Assembly: GCA_037954665.1 (NCBI GenBank)
Contig: JBBMOL010000023.1
Span: forward strand, 3,286,001-3,350,000
Direction of reading: 5' to 3'
From: Laguncularia racemosa
Lineage: Eukaryota; Streptophyta; Magnoliopsida; Myrtales; Combretaceae
DNA: 64,000 bases
Position numbers and translations under genes: made by a program. Under the pieces are notes generated by a model. The model did not search any database, was not told the origin of the DNA, and worked only from the letters and a program-made list of their open reading frames with translations. Position 1 is the first letter of the stretch. Each line of letters opens with the position of its first letter. Shown piece after piece: positions 22,050 through 32,589 of this stretch.

Positions 22050-23300
22050 GGTCATAGTTTTCTAGCCGAAATCACCACTATGAGGGTGAATTTTCCACCT
22101 TTATATACCTCATTTCAAGTCCCTTGAAGACATGGCTAGCATAGTAAACCGACTTATGATCTCTACTGTTAGTTAGTACTAGCATAGAGGAGAGAGCTTG
22201 GTCACTAGCTAAAAGATATAGTAAATCCTCCCCTTAGATTGGCTTTAAGAGTACAAGTGAACTTGTCAAAAATTACATCAACTTGTCAAAGGCAATTTGA
22301 CATTACTTGGTCCATTGAAAATTGGTCGTGTTCTTCAAGACCTTAAAGAACTCAAAGCATTTGTCCCCGCTCTTGGACATGAACCAATTCAACACAATAA
22401 TACATCCTATGAGCCATTGTACCTCCTTTATTAATCCAAGGGGTTGCATTTTGAGGACAACTCATATCTTCTTAGGGTTAGCTTCGATGTCATGCTAGGT
22501 AACCATGTATTTGATGAATTTTCATAAGGCTACCCCTAAAGATACACTTTAGGGGGTTTAGTTTCATGTTATATTGCCTCAGAGAGTCAAATGTTTTTTG
22601 CAAATCCTAGAAATGGTTTTCAAGCTTTATGCTCTTGATAATCATGTTGTCAACATATATTTCAATATTCTACACAATTTATTGCTAGAACATTTTCATC
22701 ACTAACTTTTAGTATGTAGCCCCGACATTTTTAAGGTCAAAAGAGATAACTTTATAGTAGTATGTATGAAAATTGGTGACAAACAAAGTATGTACTTCAT
22801 CTTCCAGCTCCATCTCTATCTGGTTATACTAAAAAAAAAAAAAAGAAGCATCCATGAAACTAAGTAAAGCATGGCTGAAGGTGGAATCGACTAATTGGTC
22901 AATTTGAGGAAGGGGCAACAATCCTTTAGGTAGGCCTTGTTAAAGTCTATAATTTATACACATTCACTATTTCCCATTAGATTTCCTAACTAGCACACAA
23001 TTGGCTAGATGGGTTAGGTAACATTGCTCTCTTATGAATCCCACTTTCAATAGCTTTTGCATCTCTGCCTTGATAGCTTTTGTCATTCTGGAGCAAAGTG
23101 TCTTTTCTTCTCTCCGATGATTTTTGAGTTGCTATCGATGTTGAGACAATGCATCATCACTTTTAGAGAAATGCTTAGCATGTCAGATGAGGGCTAGCAA
23201 AACACGTTGTTGTTAGACTTGAGAAAGTTGATGAGCTATTATTCAAGCTCGATGGGCATTGACGTTCTTACCTAAGTGGTTTACTCATTGCTACTACCAA
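22050..23300 (-). pseudogene. Reverse transcriptase remnant of the Tat-like element
   Basis: The minus strand about 23060-22830 reads as the fingers/palm start (LLKVGFIR, then WEIVNVYKL and FHGCFF-like text), heavily interrupted. Further left the palm and thumb are only patchily recognisable. Assignment rests on order between protease and RNase H and on these phrases. Confidence 0.65.
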
Positions 23301-23712
23301 GCTAGATTTCTTTTGTCTCCTTAATGGGTTCTTCCCTAGGATCTAGCTTCTCTTTAGGTCCAGTCTCTACACTAAAGACCTCCTCCACTTTAGGGCCCTT
23401 AGATATACTGTGTTCTTCAACTCTTGATCTACTTAACACATACCTACTATCTCAAGCGTAGAGAATTTTGTCTTAAGGTGTGGTGTTGAGGAAATCATCT
23501 TAAAGGTGTTCTAACTTGGCTACCCCAATATTATAATGTAAGGCAACCAGTAGTCTACAATAAAGAACTCTATTTTTTGTTTGGCCCACAATATTGTCAT
23601 CCTTAAGATGCATAGGGAGGGTGATGATACCCACGACCCATATAGGTTGGTTGTTGAACCTATACAAATCATGATTGTAAGACTTCATCTTTATTTTAAG
23701 CTTAGGTTACAT

Positions 23713-23907
23713 CTACTTATAGGCATATTTAAAGATAATATCTACGGAACTACCTGTATCAACTAGGATCTTTCTTATGTCAAATTTGGTGATCCTTGCA
23801 CTGATCACTAAGGCATCATCATGGGAGGATTTCACCCCCTCAAGGTCATCATTTGAAAAGGATATGGATGTATCCACTATTGGTCTCTTACCATGCAAGC
23901 TCATCAC
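23713..23907 (-). pseudogene. Protease domain remnant of the Tat-like element
   Basis: A 64-residue open stretch ends KILVDTGSSVDIIF, with the aspartic-protease D-T-G-S-S motif near 23750-23765. This form is typical of Tat/Athila elements. Upstream and downstream frames are broken. Confidence 0.8.
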
Positions 23908-23987
23908 TTGCAGGCTACTTAGGGCATTAGTTAAGCTTGAGGAGTTTGACTAGCCTCCTATTTAGGGCCCCCTAACAATGGTATTAA

Positions 23988-25235
23988 TTACACCATTAGG
24001 GGCTCAGTTAAAGCAATTATTATTATCATTTTCAAGCTTATTGTGAACTTGCTTTTCTCACCATCTTTAAGTAGGTCACTCAATGAAATTGTTGGGGTCA
24101 ACAATGTACTTCCGAAGATATTCACGTTAAACAAGATCTTCAATAACATTTTGAGTTGATAACACTCATTTGTGTTGTGACCCCTATCTTTGTGGAAGTC
24201 GCAATATTTGTTAGATTTTTTCTTATTCGAACTACCTCCAAATCTAGTTGGTTTAGGCAGGATGTCCATGTTGCAAACTTTCACGAAAATATCCCTCATT
24301 AGTTGGTTTAGTGGGGTATATGTTATGAAGCTCAGGATGGTGCATGTCTCGTCTCTTACACCACCACCTTGAGATGACCCGTCATGTTGTTTTGGGCCTA
24401 TGCAATCCTTGATAGACCCTTTGTTGTCTTTTTTCTTATTCGACCTACTCTAGTTAGACTACCTCCTATTAAGGATAAAGTCTTCCTACTAGATATACTT
24501 CTTGACTTTCTCCCTAAACTCCTCACAACTAGTAGGTTTATTCTTGGCTAAGGATTTGAAGAAATCACCAATAGGCTTGATGCCTTAAATCACCATGTTA
24601 AGGGTGACTCTTTTATCAACATTGGGGATCTCCAACATTGTAGTAGTGAACTGAGCAAAATAGTCCCAAATCGACTTGTCATGACCTTATTTGATTAATT
24701 TCAAGTTTAATGAGTTCTTCACGAGGAGCTTGTTGGCTAAGAAATGTTGCTGGAACTATTTGGCTAGCTCATCGAATGAGGAGATGAAGTTAGTTGGTAG
24801 ATTATGATACCATGTTCAAGCAACTATATATAAGGTACTCGAGAAAGCCTTGCAAGCAACCACATCATTAAGGTCGTACAAGTTAATCATCATTTGGAAA
24901 TGGCAAAGGTGATCATCTAGATCCATAGTTCCATCATATATGTCAAGTTGTAGGAGGCAAATATTTGGAGGTAGGACCTCATCTCAGATCACTTAAGTGA
25001 ATGGAGTCCTATTGATGGAAAATCAACTTGAGGGGTCAACCTTCTTTCTTTCCTTCAAGTTAGAGAATTGCTTGATATAGTCATCAATTTGGTCAATATA
25101 CATATCATCGACCTGTTTATTAGCTTGAGCATGAGCATTAAATGGCTCAAGTCTGTTATTCCAAGCAAGATCACCATTGTAGTTATGTGACATAACTGGT
25201 AGGGTTGAGTGGGAGCAAGCTCTTCCTTGCAACAC
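23988..25235 (-). pseudogene. Gag remnant of the Tat-like element
   Basis: The minus strand from about 24950 reads a retrotransposon-gag domain (WYHNLPTNFISSFDELAK and FQQHFLANKLLVKNSL-like text, then GHDKSIWDYFAQF). The 103-residue open segment 24299-23991 contains KYCDFHKDRGHNTNECYQLK, the Cys/His motif characteristic of Tat-type gags. Multiple stops lie between. Confidence 0.8.
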
Positions 25236-25687
25236 AGTAAGCAGAATTAGATCAATAGGAGCAGGGTTGCAGTGTTCTGTAGACCGAGCTTGCTAAGTTG
25301 CCTATTGAACTTGCACCACCAATGGTGGTGGTGGAATGTTGTTATGCAATCGTTGTGGAAAATAGGTGGACATATTCTCCAATTCTAGCATGTTATTAAG
25401 CTACTCCAATTCCGCCACTCTAGCTTAAAGCCTTGCATTATCATTGCGAATGGTTTCATTTTGGGCCACCAACATTTTGAAAAGATTCTCATGATCCAAG
25501 AAACACAAGGCATCAATTTTTTATGGATTAATATTTGTGGTTTAGGGTTGAGGGAATTGCTATGATGCTATAGCTTGGACATGTTGCTTCTCTACCAATG
25601 TGTCCATGGTTTCCTTAGATTTGGTTGTTTTTATCAAGGTTCCATGAATTTCGTCATAGATAAGATCATAGAGATGAAGCTAAATGT

Positions 25688-26161
25688 TGTGTTAGATTTT
25701 TGTAAATGGTTAGATCACTTGTAAAAGAAAAAGAAGTTAGGCTAAGGAAAGTGCTAAAAGTTGCTTTGGTGTGATTACTCTGATACCTAAATCAGTATAA
25801 ATGATAGATAATAATTGTTTGAGAGTGTGGAGTCTAAAATTACCTTATCCGGTAGCCTTCAACCTCTATTTATAGGAATTGTGAGTGATCTTCATTTAAC
25901 TCCCGAAATCTTCTTAAGATATTAGGAGAATATATCTTTGATTGACTCCTTTCCTTATCCATTGTATTTATTTGTACTAATCCATTGTGAGGATGTGTAC
26001 AAGTGATTCAAGCTTGAGGTTAGGAAGTGCAAATCTGAATCTAGGCAATTTTGTGTTGGAATGGTCTAGAATAGGTTAGTATGGGAGGTTGGAGCTTGAA
26101 TGGAGGTCTAAGTGGGCTGAAATGGACCTTGGGGGCTCATGTCCAAAATGCTATATCAACA
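25688..26161 (-). repeat. 5' LTR of the Tat-like element
   Basis: Plus-strand ends TGTGTTAG and TATATCAACA, so the element-sense LTR begins TGTTGATATAGC. A minus-strand TATA box (CTATAAATAG-type) lies at about 25866-25875. The primer-binding site expected just left of 25688 is not recognisable. Confidence 0.85.
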
Positions 26162-26927
26162 TCTACCATCTTAATTTACCAATAATTCAAAAAATGTGTT
26201 TTAAGGATATTTGTATTTTTGCATTTGAACATAAATATGGTAACATGTGATGTGACATATTGTATACATATAGGTAGTGCTATTACTTGCTGGGTTCTAT
26301 AACTCATGCAATTGTGAAACTTGCTTTAAAGCGTTTTAGGTTTAAAAGATTCTAGATAAGAAGACACATCTAACATGGTTCTAAACTTTTTTGTGTGTTT
26401 ACAAGAATATAAGGATAAATGGTGAATCAGCACCCTTTTAAACTCCGGCATACCAATATCCCTTACGTCAGGCTTCTACATACATCACCTTGATAGAAAT
26501 ATTATGATCTAGAGAGAGCGACTTATATGACTTCATATGCCATCTGAGTGTTAATATTTACTTTAAAAACTTATCAAACTAAGAGCATATTTAAAAGATA
26601 GTACGATGTCTTCAAATCTCACTAATAATCAATCTTTGTATTCAGCCTATAAAGTACCTTGTTATCAAACTATAAATATTCTCATCAATATATGGGACTT
26701 TGCCAATTAGAAAATTATACATCTAACAATAAATACTATATTTACTAATTATAATATCTTCCATATAATCATTTGAAAAGACACATCTTGCACACTCTGT
26801 CAAAGGAAAAAACCATGATAGGACTAATTCTATGGTTCGTCAAGGCATATGATCAATTATTATGAGCCATGCCCCGATTCTTTAAGGCTGTATAACACGA
26901 TATGTAGTATCTATGGTGTCTTGGCTC
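26162..26927. repeat. Local tandem repeat, unit 2 right part and start of a third unit
   Basis: 26162-26898 continues unit 2 after the Tat-like insertion. At 26899 the unit-start sequence GATATGTAGTATC appears again and runs to the stop codon of the glucanase gene at 26928. The 3' UTR of that gene therefore consists of repeat sequence, and no classical AATAAA was seen close to the stop. Confidence 0.7.
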
Positions 26928-28437
26928 TTAATCGAAATGAATTTGGTATTTGGGTTGTTTACTGGGCAGGAAGACACCCCAAAATTTTTCATAATCAGGG
27001 CTTTTCTGATTCTCATTGAACATAGCAAATATGTATGCCTCAAATGGACCAGGCCTCTTTGGCGTCCCGACCTTTACGTGTTCAACCAGATTTGTGAGGT
27101 AAGTGTTTGCATTGTCAATTGATGCGGCGGTACCACCATCCGACGGCCACCCGGATTCCGACACCACAACCCTAACAGAACCCCCATTAACCTTCTCAAG
27201 TGCAGAATATATCGCATCCAGTGTTGCATCAAACAGGTTTTTGTATCCTAGTGGACCGTCCTGAACGACCACGGAATTAGACCTGAACAAAGCATAATCT
27301 AGGCTAACATCTTCCTGGTTGCCTGTATAGCTGAAGTAAGTATACAAGTTTACTAATAAAGGTGAATTATTCTCCACTAGGAACCGGACGAGCGGGTCTA
27401 GCATCGGTCGGTAGTCCGACCTAAAAGAGCCTCTTGAAGGAGGATAAGACTGTCCAAGGACCCCAACGCTGACCGCGGTTGAAACCTTGATTTGATTCCC
27501 CAATCCGGCACCGGAGATCGCGTTTTGGATGTTTTGCATGGCGGGAACGAGGGATTGCAAGGAGGGGTCTGTGGTGTGCACTTCATTTCCTACTGCAATG
27601 TATTGGAACTTGACATTGCCGTAGTTTTTGACGTTGTCTTGGACCCATCTATCTGCGTTGGCTTGGGAAGCAGCGATTTCTTGGATTTTTTCATTTGGGA
27701 CTCCAAGCATGAGCTCAATGTTGGAACCCTTTAAGGCTTGAAGAGTTGCTGGATCAGGTGAATAAATCCTCATTTTTGTTATGCTGTTATTGTTGTAGAG
27801 TCCCACAACTTCTTGTGGTGTTGGCAAATTGTTGCCTAGCTGTCCATAGCATACTCCTACTTTAGCAGCTGTTCCATTAATAAGCAGGAAAAAAAAAAGT
27901 CAGTTGTGATCAAATGGCATGTGATCTATTTTTTTCCTATCCCCATTAACAATAAAGCAAGGTGATAATATGGGTTTATAATGATGAAAAGGATCAAGAA
28001 ATTGGGACTATAGGATAAGGAAGCTGCTAATTTATCATATACGTATTTTATCATATGCGAATATATGCACAGTATAAAATGCTTAGGAAAATCAATGTAT
28101 CGGTCTCACCTGAAACATTTTTCCAACTTTTTTCGACATCTGTTATATAATTATTTGAGTAGCCTACCGAAGGGTGCGGTTTAACACCTTTTACCCTCGC
28201 TCTCATCAAGAAAAACTAGAAGCCAAGTATATATGATTTACGTCAACCAGAGCAGCACATTCAGACACATCTTCGGAGAGATTAATATTTTTTTACTAGA
28301 AAAGAAGAAGGAAATTAGGAAAGGATTGAATAATAAAAAAAACCTGTCATTTCCATGCTGCATAACATTAGCCCAAAAACCAATATTGCATGAGCGAAGG
28401 TAGTGTTCATGGAAGCTTTTAGGGAGGGTTTTTCCAT
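26928..28437 (-). CDS. Glucan endo-1,3-beta-glucosidase (GH17, PR-2 type), two exons
   Basis: Exon 1 is 28437-28344 and exon 2 is 27868-26928, spliced ACAG/GT...AG/CTGC in phase 1. The product is 344 residues, the usual PR-2 length. Residues 1 to about 32 form a signal peptide (hydrophobic AHAILVFGLMLCSM). The mature enzyme starts near AKVGVCYGQLGNNLP. GH17 catalytic residues are in place: acid/base Glu127 in YIAVGNEV and nucleophile Glu269 in VVVSESGWPSDGG. The protein stops at KYQIHFD with no C-terminal X8 domain, GPI signal or long vacuolar extension, so secretion is most likely. It would hydrolyse beta-1,3-glucans (callose, fungal wall). No stops or frameshifts were seen, so it appears intact. 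The intron position within the signal-peptide end is typical of this family. It has no gene neighbours in the window. Confidence 0.95.
27869..28343 (-). other. Intron of the glucanase gene (475 bases)
   Basis: Minus-strand donor ACAG/GTTTTT at 28343 and acceptor GGAACAG/CTGC at 27869. AT-rich, no ORF of note. Joining the exons restores the signal peptide directly to the conserved mature N-terminus. Confidence 0.9.
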
Positions 28438-28550
28438 GATGGATTTGAGCAATAAGAGAAAAGTGTTGTAAGAATGTTGGGTTTTTCAATATGGAGTTAT
28501 GAAAGCTACAAAACATGTTTCGTTTGCCTCTAAAATGGGATAACTGGTTA

Positions 28551-28560
28551 TATATTTATA
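28551..28560 (-). promoter_or_regulatory. TATA box of the glucanase gene
   Basis: The minus strand reads TATAAATATA about 115 bases upstream of the ATG, implying a 5' UTR of roughly 80-90 bases. Confidence 0.7.
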
Positions 28561-28648
28561 CGCATGAGAAGGTAGTTGCCTGTTGGGCTATGAAGTCTAT
28601 ATAATCAATCTATATAGCTTGTTCCAGATTATTCAAATGTGACAGTTT

Positions 28649-28654
28649 TTGACT
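28649..28654 (+). promoter_or_regulatory. W-box core upstream of the glucanase gene
   Basis: TTGACT on the plus strand, about 90 bases upstream of the TATA box. W-boxes bind WRKY factors and are common in PR-2 promoters, but short motifs occur by chance. Confidence 0.35.
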
Positions 28655-28771
28655 TACCGATAATGAAATTTACAATTTAATTTCCGCGGAAACCTATTAC
28701 CTATATCGACGCCTACAGAACATGCCTTGTTAGGGCAAAAAAAGAAAAAAAAATATAAAAATAGTAAATCA

Positions 28772-28777
28772 AGTCAA
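28772..28777 (-). promoter_or_regulatory. Second W-box core upstream of the glucanase gene
   Basis: TTGACT on the minus strand, about 210 bases upstream of the TATA box. Together with the site at 28649 it is compatible with defence-responsive control. Confidence 0.3.
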
Positions 28778-29194
28778 TTTTGAAAATTATATGGACCTGA
28801 AATTTTTTAATGGTGCTCTTACTTTCTTTTAACATGCACCGGGTCTCTCTTATAAAAAGTTTCAGACATCCGTTTATAAAACTTATTAAGAGATATTTAT
28901 GTATTTTCTAAATATATTAAAGAGTTCAATATTACATAGCAGAGTTACAAATAAATAACTAAAAAAATTGATGGTCTTAATATAATTTTATAAATTTAAA
29001 CTACAAGAGAAAAAAAGAACACACACACACATGCAAAACATGCCTTGTGTAGGGCAAATCGCAGAAAGTTGTGACTTTTCTTTCTCCAAATAATGTTTTT
29101 CTGCATGCTTTAATTTCTTATAATTAGACTTTTATCTATGTTTGTTAATAGAACCACTTACCCCGAAATATTATGCAAACATCTCAACTATTTA

Positions 29195-29608
29195 TATCAT
29201 GCTTGATACATAGAATTGGACTGAAAATGGAATCACAATTCTGAATTACATTTTCATTCTCATATTTAAAAGTGTTTTTATAAGGTAAAATGGTGATTCT
29301 TGAAAATTGCCATTCTAGCTTTATGGGGAAATTGTGATTTCGCTCTCTCTACATTACACTTTTGAGAGGGCGGAGTTACAATTTCATTCTACCTCATTTA
29401 TTATTATCAATTAAAATTACTTTTTTTAACCTTCAACATAACTATACTATTAAATAATTAAGAGTGTTTTTAACAAATATTAATTTATACACATTCTATT
29501 TCATTGAATTTTCAAACATAGGAATGGATCATCATTTCATTTCTAATTCCATTTCATTCCAATCTATTTCATTTCATTCTAGACCATTTTTATATATCAA
29601 ACATGATA
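29195..29608. mobile_element. MITE with imperfect inverted ends
   Basis: The left end TATCATGCTTGATACATA and the reverse complement of the right end, TATCATGTTTGATATATA, match at 16 of 18 positions. Subterminal GGAAT/ATTCC repeats are also inverted. About 414 bases, non-coding. Target duplication not clear. Confidence 0.65.
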
Positions 29609-29759
29609 GAAATATATATGAGAGTATTTTCAATATCTTATAGAAGCCTAACTAATTTTTAAATGTAGAGCACTATAAAATTACAAGGGAAAGTGCAGTT
29701 AAATGGCTTGGTCAACTTTCAATTTCATTGTTAACCCTTTTACGTTTAATCGAATACCT

Positions 29760-29761
<2 letters not shown>

Positions 29762-29799
<38 letters not shown>
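29762..29799. repeat. (TA)n microsatellite
   Basis: About 38 bases of alternating TA between the MITE and the copia element. Confidence 0.95.
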
Positions 29800-29802
<3 letters not shown>

Positions 29803-31831
29803 GGCATTACTTTATATTTGTAACAATATTTAGTTATGTTTTTTTTAAATATTTTTAATGAGTTAGTAAAGTTATGATAAAATTTAATTAAGTCCTTTAA
29901 ATTTTAAGTGAACTATTTATATTATGTTTATGTTATCATATTATGTATGCTCTTAAAATTATAAGAAATACTTAAATGATCAAGATTTAATTATAGTGCA
30001 ACACAAACAATATAAAGGATTTATATATCTCACTTAAAACACATAAAAGATCTTATTGAATTTTAGCATGAACTTAGGGGATTTAAATGGATCAACAATA
30101 CACATAAGTGTGATTTTTCAAGGCGAGAAGACTTTCTAGGGAAAATTAATAAATAATCAAGTTGTTTAGCGATTATCATTTGACCATTTCATAAACTTGC
30201 GATGATCCTTCAATTCCAATGCATTGTTTGGCGCTTTATAATAATGAAACGACATTTCAATTCTATATGGTATAAGACTGATATTCCTAGGGGTAGTAGT
30301 ATATAGGTAATAACTTCGAAAGGTCAGAAAAGAACAAAACTTAATACGCCAACTTTTTTGCGGTTGAGAAGCGCAAGAAGCCCGGGTGCAATATGGTGAT
30401 GCATTTATGCTAAAGATGTATGGTTGTTATTGACTGATAATTCATGTCCGAACGAAGCAGGCGCGTATTGCCTGAGAACTATTCCCGCAGAAGGTTTCGA
30501 GGAAGCCAAACGTACGTAGTACGTACGATGATCGCCTGCATTTACAAGTCACAACGAAAGTGCAGGTACTTTGTCCTGTTTTGAAGTATAATCGCATATC
30601 TGTCGTTTGTATTAAATACTAGGAAAATTATTGGAATAAATGTTGTTAGTGACTTAAAAATAAATCTAATACTTGCTGCTATTGAGAAAGGATATTTAAT
30701 CATGGCCATCGGATTATTTACGTGTTTATTACAATTTAAAGCTCTTAATATGAACACTTGTTAGTTTGTTTATTTCTTTTCAAGTTTTCATATGAAGGCT
30801 TATTCCAATACCATCTCATCAATACTAAAAGCAACTATTTTTCTTAAACTTAATTAGAATGAATAACATTTTTTCTTTTTGCAATAAGTAACAAACTAAA
30901 CCTATTTACTCAGTTTCCAATGTTTTTTAAAATTGGGAAGAATTTTTTTTCATATTTTGCAAAGATTGTTCACAACTCCCTTATTTTAAAATGGTGTTGC
31001 CTTTGGTGTCACGAGGTAATTACATGCCAGTATGTATGAGAAAAAAATTTAACGAAGGCACTATTTCATACCTTTTTAAATATATATTATATATAATTGG
31101 TAAGAATAACTGACGGAATTACCATTTAAAAGTAAGGAAATTTCACTCTTTAATGCAAATGTTACTATCTTCCTTTCAAAATATGCCAATCGTGTCGTAC
31201 CCATGTGTTGCGTTGGATTCAGTTGACAGTCAAGTCACAAATGAGTTATAGATATGACTTTATTGAAGGGTCAAATATTGTGTATGGATTCGTATTCTAT
31301 CTTGAATCTTTTAAGGACTTTATAAAATTGGATGTTTCTAATAAGCGTAAATTTTGATATAATTTGATGGGACTTTGTTTTGCACTTGTACATGTAATCA
31401 TGTGTTTTTGCAAGATGTTTGAATGCATTTAGGGGTCACAAAAAAAGGGATGCTCAAGTGCAAGAAAAGAGAATAAAAGAACAAAGAAATGTTGAAATCA
31501 ACCTAATTTAGGGCACTTTTGAACAAAGTGAAAGAATTGCAAATCGAAGCTGCGAAGGGACTTCATCTGACTGAAGGTTTACTTCGGTCCAATAGTATTT
31601 GTATTTTTTAAAAAGAGCCACCACATAATTTTACTCAGATGAAGTCCAACTTTGTTCTAGTGAAGTCAATTCGACCGCAGGCAGATTTTTACACAAAGTT
31701 TTTGCTGTTTGCAAAACCCTTAACCTTCTAGACTGTAGAGAAAGCCCGTGTCCGTGTGTGGGATTCTTCAGAGAAGGTTTGAGGTTTTTGTCAAGGTTTC
31801 TTCATCAAGACTGAGCCTCTTCTCCCTTATC
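29800..31831. other. Spacer between glucanase promoter region and copia element
   Basis: AT-rich and without a recognisable gene. 30340-30560 is clearly GC-richer than its surroundings and contains the palindrome listed at 30511. 31440-31830 is also less AT-rich but has no identified coding content. Confidence 0.5.
30511..30527. other. Perfect odd palindrome CGTACGTA-G-TACGTACG
   Basis: Eight-base arms around a single G, within a short GC-richer island. Confidence 0.85.
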
Positions 31832-31836
31832 ATATA

Positions 31837-32526
31837 TGTTAGGGTATAGATCCAATACATATAGGTCTATATCAAAGGTATCCTAAGTATATGTAGTATA
31901 CGTATATATAGTATACTTGAATGAAAGAATGTTAAGCTTGATGAAAATTGATGAAACCAAGCGAAACAAGGTCTAAGCCGGCTCAAGGCCACCAACCTAT
32001 AATATATAAGCTGCCAGCCTTGAACAACAAATTGTTGTTGTTGTTGTTCTTCATTGAACGCCGGCTATAGGCCACCGACATTGGATTTAGGCCACCGGCA
32101 TTGGAGCTCAAGGCCGCCGGCCTTTGTGCCGGCATAAGTCCTAAGTCGGTTGCCTATTGTTGGACTATATATATATATTCATATCCCTTTGTAACCTAGT
32201 GTAGAGAAGGCCGAAAACACAAGAGTGAAAACCTAAAACACAAAAGGGGTGATTCCTTAACCTAGAGAGTTCTAGAGAGGGAAATTCATTGTATTTAATC
32301 CACCGGCTTGTAGTGAGACTGTGTAATTCACTAGTGAGACTAGTGAAGAAGTGTGTAACCCATTACTTTAATAGTAGAAGAATTTGTGTGCAGCGGTCCA
32401 AATTGGAGTTTTCCACGTAAATCATTGGTGCTGTTTGTTTTATTTCCGCATATTATTATTGATTGTGTTTGTCAATTGTGAATCGCACAGGCAAGAGGAA
32501 GAGATCGGGATCTTCTTTTCCTAACA
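31837..32526 (+). repeat. 5' LTR of the copia element (690 bases)
   Basis: TGTTAGGGTATAG...TTTTCCTAACA. It contains AACAACAAATT followed by a (GTT)n run that can pair as a hairpin, GC-rich GCCGGC-type repeats at about 32060-32130, and an AT-rich TATATATATA box at about 32167. It has extra bases relative to the 3' LTR: a block of about 42 bases in the GC-rich repeats and 16 bases near 31906. Confidence 0.95.
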
Positions 32527-32528
32527 AG

Positions 32529-32540
32529 TGGTATCAGAGC
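32529..32540 (+). other. Primer-binding site of the copia element
   Basis: TGGTATCAGAGC, complementary to the 3' end of plant initiator-Met tRNA, two bases after the LTR. Confidence 0.95.
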
Positions 32541-32589
32541 ACCTAGTTTCAAAAAGAAAATTAGGATTTTGTGTTTTTCAATCACAGAC

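Larger units (their letters stand above)
15105..26161 (-). mobile_element. Tat-like Ty3/gypsy element with antisense additional ORF
   Basis: Two diverged LTRs (15105-15614 and 25688-26161) bound an 11.06-kb element read on the minus strand: gag, protease, reverse transcriptase, RNase H, integrase, then a 4-kb region with an additional ORF on the opposite (plus) strand before the 3' LTR. This architecture is known in the Tat lineage (Retand and Grande relatives). All ORFs are degenerate and the LTRs differ strongly, so the insertion is old. It disrupts one unit of a local tandem repeat. Confidence 0.85.

Noticed and set aside
26913..27734. Plus-strand ORFs over the glucanase exon
   Set aside because: They are antisense shadows of the real minus-strand gene.
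28238..28516. 92-residue minus-strand ORF starting at 28516
   Set aside because: It overlaps exon 1 in another frame. The frame starting at 28437 encodes a signal peptide and joins in phase to the conserved exon 2, so this one is a shadow.
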